The translations under genes and the position numbers were made by a program. Source: Ferrimonas sediminum (GTDB lineage: Bacteria > Pseudomonadota > Gammaproteobacteria > Enterobacterales > Shewanellaceae). Taken from it: DNA of 64,000 bases. Positions 58,784-64,000 of this stretch are shown piece after piece. Where the stretch lies: the NCBI RefSeq assembly GCF_900100175.1, contig NZ_FNEM01000003.1, positions 262,725-326,724 of the forward strand. The letters are read 5' to 3'. Position 1 is the stretch's first letter, and the number at the start of each line of letters is the position of its first letter. The notes under the pieces were generated by a model. It worked only from the letters and a program-made list of their open reading frames with translations, searched no databases and was not told the origin of the DNA.

Positions 58784-60286
58784 ATGTGGCAAATAAAGCG
58801 TAACATTCAGCTAGGATGGAAATACTTCCTCCTACTACTATTATCTATAATATTATTCGGAGTCACGATCCGAACAATAAATTACAACCATCATTTCAAT
58901 GATAAACTGACTCAGGTATTGCAGCTATTCTCATCCTATTCAAACTTCAGCATAGAAGAGCTGACTGCGCTTTCAACTTCGCTGCCTTGGGACAAATGTG
59001 ACAGCGCCTCAAGGTTCGAACTAAAACAGATTTCAGAACAATCCCACTATATCGATCACTTGCTCACCCTCAATCAAAACGGTGAGGTATGCCACAGTGG
59101 GGATATGGATATGTCTCACTCCGAATTGACCACTGTAATTGTTCCCAATGAAGGCCCTACCAGGATCGCCACGATCGAGTATGATCAACAGCCCTACCTG
59201 TTAATTGCGACACAACTCGATGACTCGCGCTACCTCTTTGGTCTCAGCAAGTGCCGTAAACTCTTAGCGTTAATGTTTCCTGAAGCTAACTTTCCTGAAG
59301 GCTCGTCCGTCACCCTTACGCACCAAGGCGATATCATAGGGGCCATGGGGGAGACGCTCTCTGATTCACCAACCCACTATTTTGACCTTGCTAAAAATGA
59401 TCTCAGAATCGAGCTTGAGATTCCTGAATCTCACCTGCTCGACACTCTTCTACAGACGGTGAACTATTTGTTGCCTGCCTCACTGTTCACCGCCTTGGCC
59501 GTCACTCCGATTATCGTGCGTTTCCGCAGCTTTCGTGGCCAACACCTAAAAGAGTTATTGCGTACCCTGAGAAACAAAGAGTTTTACCCGGTATTCCAGC
59601 CCATCGTCGATGGACACAGCAAACAGGTTCTGGGCCATGAACTCTTGGCCCGTTGGCAACACCCGAAATGGGGGGCGATTCCACCGGATCATTTCATCCC
59701 GATACTGGCACACCACGGACAGCTGGACCGGCTGCTACTGGAGCTGGTGTCACAGTGCCAGAACCGACCACAGCAGCACCAGTACTTGAGCATCAACCTC
59801 TCAGGCGAACAACTCACCGATAACAACCGCAACTTAGGTGAATTCCTGCGAGAGCTTTGTCTCCAGTTAGGTCTAGACACACACAGGGTGATCATTGAAA
59901 TCACCGAGCGGGATGAACTGGATTTTCAGTCACCAGGGTTTCAAAGCAACCTCAATGATATCCGCCAATGTGGTTTTAAAGTGGCGATTGATGACTTTGG
60001 CACTGGCCACAATGGCCTCACCGGCTTACGCCAATTTCAGCCCGACTTTCTCAAGGTGGATAAAGGTTTCATACAGATGATACGCCACCGCGACGAGACC
60101 CAGCCGGTATTGGACTCCATCTTCCGCCTGGCGCAACAGTTGGGTATTACGGTCATCGCCGAAGGGGTGGAGACGGAAGAACAGCGCCAGTACTTGTTAA
60201 GCCGTGATGTAGTCCACATGCAGGGCTACCTCTTCGGTAAGCCCCACCGCCGACCCGCGCAACGACTCGATCGCCTTCCAGGATAA
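58784..60286 (+). CDS. CSS-type sensor EAL-domain cyclic-di-GMP phosphodiesterase (copy 2)
   Basis: A 500-residue paralogue of the 54837 gene with the same layout: helix 1 (about residues 13-32), a periplasmic sensor containing WDKCDSASRF and GEVCHSGD (the paired cysteines), helix 2 (about 228-250) and an EAL domain. The catalytic set is complete: E286 in GHELLARWQHP, NLSGEQL, EITERDELD, DDFGTGHNG (about 403), LKVDKGF and IAEGVETEEQRQ. The sensor half is AT-rich and divergent from copy 1, while the EAL half has composition like the rest of the window and is closely similar, so the gene looks mosaic. It is divergent from the chemoreceptor gene. Confidence 0.88.
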   Translation: MWQIKRNIQLGWKYFLLLLLSIILFGVTIRTINYNHHFNDKLTQVLQLFSSYSNFSIEELTALSTSLPWDKCDSASRFELKQISEQSHYIDHLLTLNQNGEVCHSGDMDMSHSELTTVIVPNEGPTRIATIEYDQQPYLLIATQLDDSRYLFGLSKCRKLLALMFPEANFPEGSSVTLTHQGDIIGAMGETLSDSPTHYFDLAKNDLRIELEIPESHLLDTLLQTVNYLLPASLFTALAVTPIIVRFRSFRGQHLKELLRTLRNKEFYPVFQPIVDGHSKQVLGHELLARWQHPKWGAIPPDHFIPILAHHGQLDRLLLELVSQCQNRPQQHQYLSINLSGEQLTDNNRNLGEFLRELCLQLGLDTHRVIIEITERDELDFQSPGFQSNLNDIRQCGFKVAIDDFGTGHNGLTGLRQFQPDFLKVDKGFIQMIRHRDETQPVLDSIFRLAQQLGITVIAEGVETEEQRQYLLSRDVVHMQGYLFGKPHRRPAQRLDRLPG

Positions 60287-60480
60287 GAGGGTGAAGGCGA
60301 GCTCAGCCCGAGTTTAACCGTCTCATTGTCACGTCGGAAAAGCCGTTATCCCCCGGCTTGATTCCCTCCCCCCAATACCGGGGTACAGCACAGGGGAGCA
60401 CCGAAAAGAAGAGCGGTAATAGGACGCGCACAGAGAGGCAAACGCAAGGTTTGGCCAGCCCCCCCGGACAAAACAGCCAC

Positions 60481-60507
60481 AAAAAAGCACCGCCGAAGCG
60501 GTGCTTT
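60481..60507 (-). terminator. Rho-independent terminator of the porin gene
   Basis: On the minus strand the 10-bp stem AAAGCACCGC/GCGGTGCTTT with a 4-base loop is followed by a T-run. It lies 67 bases after the porin stop. Confidence 0.9.
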
Positions 60508-60573
60508 GTCTTTACAGGGTGTTGCAGGATGTTGAATCCGAATCTGGCAACCGTTGTGGCCGCCAGCCAGGAG

Positions 60574-61758
60574 TTAGAAGCTGGCGCTGGCCCACAGCCA
60601 CAGCTTGTCGGTATCGACTTTGATGTCACCGGCATCGTACATAGCGTACTTCACACCCAGGGTGTAGTGTTTAGCCACTTTGGTAGTGTAACTCACATCG
60701 ATTTCACTACCGAAGTCATCGGCAGAGGTGCCTTCGTCGGCGGTAAAGTCGTGGTAGATAACCGCGAACTTGCCACCCAGCGCCTTACCGGACACGCCGC
60801 CGTACAGATCCACCAGACCCTCTTTCGGAGTGGTCAGGAACTGATCCGACCAACCGTTAAACTTGTGCAGCGTCGCCAGTGGCGTGCTGAAACCATACTC
60901 ACCGCTGTCGGAACCCAGAACTTCGTAACCCAGCTTGGCGGTAAGGCCGGCAAAGGTCGCGGCGCCTTCGATCAGGTAGTAGTCGGCTTCGTAACCGGAT
61001 GCGTCATCTTCCTGGGTGGCGTACTCCAGTTGATACTTGACCGGCAGATCACCCAGCTTGGTGCCACCGGCAAAACGCACGCCGTAGGTGTCCAGGCCGT
61101 TGTCGGTGTTGTTGTCCTCTTCCAGCAGGTAGGCGTAGGCACTCAGCTTACCGAAGGCGGTGTTGTAGCCGATGTTGACCAGGTGGTCCTCGGAATCCAC
61201 GTCTTTCTCTTCGGCGAAGATGCGGTTGCGCTGATTGATGTAGACGTAGTTCATGGTCAGGTCTTTGGCCGGAGTCAACAGCAGGTTGACGCCATCAAAG
61301 GTCTGGCGGTCCTGACGCCAGCCAACGTGACCAACGAAACGGTGGTTATCCAGGGTGACCACCTGACGGCCCAGGGTGCCCTTGAACATGCCACGCTGAT
61401 AGCGCAGGAACGCCTGGTCCAGCTCGGTGGTGTTTGGATCGGCGATGACGGAGTAGTCGGGCTTGTTGCCAATCTTGTCGTTGTAGTCATTGATGCCGAA
61501 AGCATCACGAGAGTCCTCAAACTCGACCAGGGCGGAGAAGCCTTGGTAAGCGGCGGTTTCCATGGTCAGTCGGGTACGCAGGGTCAGGGCATCGGCGTCT
61601 TTGAGCGCGTTGTCCTGGCTGACGTTTTCGTAACGCAGGCGGGCATCCAGCTTGACCGTGCTCTGGGCAACCGCGTCGGCGATGGACGCCGGCTCAGCGG
61701 CAATGGCGGCGGTGGACAGAGCCAGCATAGGCAGAGTTGCCAGGTAGCGTAGTTTCAT
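60574..61758 (-). CDS. Outer-membrane beta-barrel porin (alginate-export/porin-like)
   Basis: A 394-residue outer-membrane protein. The signal peptide is MKLRYLATLPMLALSTAAIAA. The mature part shows alternating strands, with VKLDARLRYENVSQD near the start and TLGRQVVTLDNHRFVGHVGW further on, typical of alginate-export-like porins. It ends in the aromatic signal WLWASASF. The frame opens at 61779, but AGGAG lies six bases before ATG 61758, so that start is chosen. It is 62 bases after napB on the same strand, so it may be expressed with the nitrate reductase genes, though no functional link is established. Substrate is unknown. Confidence 0.8.
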   Translation of the reverse strand: MKLRYLATLPMLALSTAAIAAEPASIADAVAQSTVKLDARLRYENVSQDNALKDADALTLRTRLTMETAAYQGFSALVEFEDSRDAFGINDYNDKIGNKPDYSVIADPNTTELDQAFLRYQRGMFKGTLGRQVVTLDNHRFVGHVGWRQDRQTFDGVNLLLTPAKDLTMNYVYINQRNRIFAEEKDVDSEDHLVNIGYNTAFGKLSAYAYLLEEDNNTDNGLDTYGVRFAGGTKLGDLPVKYQLEYATQEDDASGYEADYYLIEGAATFAGLTAKLGYEVLGSDSGEYGFSTPLATLHKFNGWSDQFLTTPKEGLVDLYGGVSGKALGGKFAVIYHDFTADEGTSADDFGSEIDVSYTTKVAKHYTLGVKYAMYDAGDIKVDTDKLWLWASASF

Positions 61759-61820
61759 TTTCATCTCCTGTTGTGACATTCCCAGGGGGCAGTCTTCGCT
61801 GCCCCTCTTGTGGGGTGTAA

Positions 61821-62195
61821 TTAGCGTGCGGCGACGTTATCGGCTTGTGGCAGGTGGCAGACGCGGCATTGATACAACTTGCCTTTCACCTGGCCATCGA
61901 TGGTGTGGCTCACCGGCAGCGTGTTCCTCTTCGGCTTGTGGCAGCTCATGCAGCCATTACGCTTGAGGTTGATGGGGTAAGTCGCCTTGTGAGGGATCAG
62001 CGGCGGCTGGCCGGCAAACACATCAGCCACCACGGCCTTTTTCGGGTAGTTGGCGATCTCGGCCGCCGCAACCTGAGTGTTAACCTCGGCGTCACCGCGA
62101 CGGGATTTAGCCTCATTCTGAGGGGCATCGACGGCGTTCATCTGACAGCCAGCCACGATGAAGGCCGCTGCTACCATTATGATTTTTGCTTTCAT
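61821..62195 (-). CDS. napB: Periplasmic nitrate reductase dihaem cytochrome subunit NapB
   Basis: A 124-residue dihaem c-type cytochrome passing electrons to NapA. Haem-binding sites are CMSCH (C82-H86) and CRVCH (C110-H114), with PPLIPHKATYPINL and VSHTIDG supplying the likely distal His (H69, H97). The final CHLPQADN is the NapB hallmark. The N-terminus MKAKIIMVAAAFIVAGC has a lipobox (VAGC, Cys 17), whereas NapB is usually soluble, so this one may be membrane-tethered. GGAGAG five bases before ATG 62195 fixes the start. It follows napA after 44 bases. Confidence 0.92.
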   Translation of the reverse strand: MKAKIIMVAAAFIVAGCQMNAVDAPQNEAKSRRGDAEVNTQVAAAEIANYPKKAVVADVFAGQPPLIPHKATYPINLKRNGCMSCHKPKRNTLPVSHTIDGQVKGKLYQCRVCHLPQADNVAAR

Positions 62196-62239
62196 TGGTC
62201 TCTCCATAGGGGCCGCCGAGCGGCCCCTTCCCTATTCGA

Positions 62240-64000
62240 TTAAGCCTTGACGATCTGAACCGGACACTTCTTGAAGTCGGTCTCTTTCGACATCGGATCC
62301 GTGGCATCCAGCAGCAGTTTGTTGACCAGCTGCTTGGCGTCGCAGAACGGCATGAACACCACCCCTTCAGGCATGTCGTAGCGGCCCTTGGTTTCGATGC
62401 GGGTGCGCAGGGAACCACGAGGGCTGGACACCACCACTTCATCACCACGCTTGAGGCCTCGCTTGGCGGCGTCTTCGTTGCTCATGTACACCTTGGCGTT
62501 GGGGTAAGCGGCATTGAGCTCATCCACACGGCCGGTCATGGTGCCGGTATGCCAATGCTCCAGTACCCGACCGGTACACAACCACAGATCGTAATCGGCA
62601 CTCAGATCTTCCGCCGGTCCCTCATAGGGGTTGGCAATGATCATCGCCTTACCGTCTGGCTTACCGTAGAACTCGAAGCCACTGCCTGGCTTAACGTAAG
62701 GGTCCAGACCCTCTTTGAAGCGCCACAGGGTCTCTTTGCCATCGATCACCGGCCAGCGCAGGCCTTCGCCGAAGTAGTCATCGAAGGCGCCCAGGTCATG
62801 TTGGTGACCGCGGGTGAAGTCGGCGTACTCTTCAAACAGGCCTTTCTGCAGGTAGAAGCCCAGCGACTTGGACTCGTCGTTGTACTTGCCTTTGCAATCG
62901 GAGACCGGGAACTTGTCCACCACGCCGTTACCGAACAGCACGTCGAACATGGTCTTGCCGCGATACTCCGGCTTGGCAGCCAGCAGCTCTTCCGGCCATA
63001 CCTCTTCCATCTTGAAGTACTTGGAGAACTCCACCACCTGCAGTACGTCGGAGCGGGCTCCGGCTACCGGCTTAACCAGCTGGTGCCAGTACTGGCCGCG
63101 ACGCTCGGCGTTACCGTAGGCGCCCTCTTTCTCGACCCACATGGCAGTAGGCAGCACCAGATCGGCCATGGAGGCGGTCACGGTCATGTAGGAGTCGGAC
63201 ACCACAATGAAGTTTTCCGGATTCAGGAACCCTGGCAACGTCTCTTCATTGATGTTGGGGCCGGCCTGCAGGTTGTTGGTCACCTGGGTCCAGTAGCAGT
63301 TCAGCTTGCCGTCTTTGAGCATTCGGCTCTGCAACACGGCGTGGTAACCGGGCTTAGGCGGAATGGTGCCTTCCGGCAGCTGCCAGCGTTTCTCGGTAAT
63401 GTCACGGTGGGGCTTCTTCATCACCACCATGTCGGCTGGCAGACGGTGGGCGAAGGTGCCCACTTCACGGGCGGTACCACAGGCAGAGGGCTGACCGGTG
63501 AGCGAGAACGGGCTGTTGCCAGGCTCGGAGATCTTGCCGGTCAGCAGGTGGATGTTGTAGATGGAGTTGTTGACCCACACGCCGCGCACGTGCTGGTTGG
63601 CACCCATGCACCACATGCTCATTACCTTACGCTTTGGATCGGCGTAGGCTTTGGCAATCTTCACCAGCGCATCGGCGTCGACACCGGTCTTTTCAACGGT
63701 GTACTCCAGGGTGTAGGTGCTGAGGAACTTGGCGTACTCCTCAAAGCTCATCGGCGTCATCTTCTTGGCCGACTTCTGGTTCTTGGCCGCCTTTTCACGA
63801 GGATGATCCGGGCGCAGACCGTAACCGATGTCGGTGGTCGCCATGGCAAACTTGGTGTGCTTGTTCACAAACTCTTTGTTTACCGCATCGTTTTCGATGA
63901 TGTAGTTGGCGATGTAGTTCAGCAGAATCAAGTCGGTCTGCGGCTTGAAAATCAGACCGGTATCGGCGATGTCGAAACAGCGGTTCTTGTAGGTGGAGAT
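62240..64000 (-). CDS. napA: Periplasmic nitrate reductase catalytic subunit NapA (C-terminal part, cut by the window edge)
   Basis: 587 codons of the molybdopterin enzyme NapA run to the right edge in frame, beginning [20 protein letters not shown]. Conserved blocks are [58 protein letters not shown]-type segments ([20 protein letters not shown]) and the final [20 protein letters not shown], all typical of NapA. The twin-arginine signal, the [4Fe-4S] cysteines and the molybdenum-ligand Cys lie upstream, outside the window. It reduces nitrate to nitrite in the periplasm, with NapB downstream. Confidence 0.97.
   Translation of the reverse strand: MSTYKNRCFDIADTGLIFKPQTDLILLNYIANYIIENDAVNKEFVNKHTKFAMATTDIGYGLRPDHPREKAAKNQKSAKKMTPMSFEEYAKFLSTYTLEYTVEKTGVDADALVKIAKAYADPKRKVMSMWCMGANQHVRGVWVNNSIYNIHLLTGKISEPGNSPFSLTGQPSACGTAREVGTFAHRLPADMVVMKKPHRDITEKRWQLPEGTIPPKPGYHAVLQSRMLKDGKLNCYWTQVTNNLQAGPNINEETLPGFLNPENFIVVSDSYMTVTASMADLVLPTAMWVEKEGAYGNAERRGQYWHQLVKPVAGARSDVLQVVEFSKYFKMEEVWPEELLAAKPEYRGKTMFDVLFGNGVVDKFPVSDCKGKYNDESKSLGFYLQKGLFEEYADFTRGHQHDLGAFDDYFGEGLRWPVIDGKETLWRFKEGLDPYVKPGSGFEFYGKPDGKAMIIANPYEGPAEDLSADYDLWLCTGRVLEHWHTGTMTGRVDELNAAYPNAKVYMSNEDAAKRGLKRGDEVVVSSPRGSLRTRIETKGRYDMPEGVVFMPFCDAKQLVNKLLLDATDPMSKETDFKKCPVQIVKA

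Noticed and set aside
60320-60400. CCCCGG/CCGGGG pair after the second EAL gene as a terminator
   Set aside because: The loop is too long and no T-run follows.

Overview
The window looks like chromosomal DNA of a GC-rich marine gammaproteobacterium of the order Alteromonadales, most likely Ferrimonas or a close relative. This is inferred from gene order (comEC-msbA-lpxK-ycaR-kdsB, lolCDE-pilZ-mfd-csiV, bepA-yfgD, nagD and asnB of enteric/Shewanella type) together with high GC. No search was run. Most of the window is conserved core genome, with accessory pieces at about 33-34.3 kb, 39-45.4 kb and 54.8-60.3 kb.

Layout. 0-3.6 kb: start of yceD (minus), maf/yceF, a DUF962 membrane protein and two RarD-type permeases. 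3.8-11.1 kb: an RND efflux operon with one lipoprotein adaptor and two RND pumps. 11.4-15.2 kb: a TonB-dependent receptor, a secreted metallo-beta-lactamase-fold protein and a small membrane protein. 15.2-21.1 kb (minus): the lipid A/Kdo block kdsB-ycaR-lpxK-msbA, with comEC upstream. 21.1-30.1 kb: DUF2062 protein with a hexanucleotide repeat, lolCDE, a PilZ-like protein, mfd and csiV. 30-36.4 kb: acylphosphatase, ycfP, sdaA, a REP-type Y1 transposase with a tandem-repeat tract, and the tusA-like/perM/queE operon. 36.7-42.8 kb: bepA, yfgD, DUF2069, a lipoprotein with Ig/PKD-like repeats and an HELAH motif, hda and DUF2066. 42.9-45.4 kb: an enzymatic flagellin (flagellinolysin) with a FliA-type promoter and, divergently, a decayed coiled-coil gene with its own FliA-like promoter. 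45.4-54.7 kb: nucleotide genes uraA, upp, purM, purN and nagD, then an M28 peptidase lipoprotein, a Spo0M-like protein and asnB. 54.8-60.3 kb: two CSS-EAL cyclic-di-GMP phosphodiesterases flanking a chemoreceptor, with part of this segment visibly AT-richer. 60.6-64 kb (minus): an outer-membrane porin and napA-napB of the periplasmic nitrate reductase. napA runs off the right edge.

The most notable feature is the 595-residue flagellin at 42910-44697. Normal D0/D1 flagellin ends enclose a zinc-metallopeptidase domain (HEMTH with a downstream WFSEG), so the flagellar filament itself would carry a protease. The family (flagellinolysin) has been described, but this copy is an isolated locus with a sigma-28 promoter and a broken divergent neighbour. 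Other leads are the HELAH lipoprotein, the four-unit repeat tract beside the transposase, and the (AATGGC)11 tail of the DUF2062 gene.
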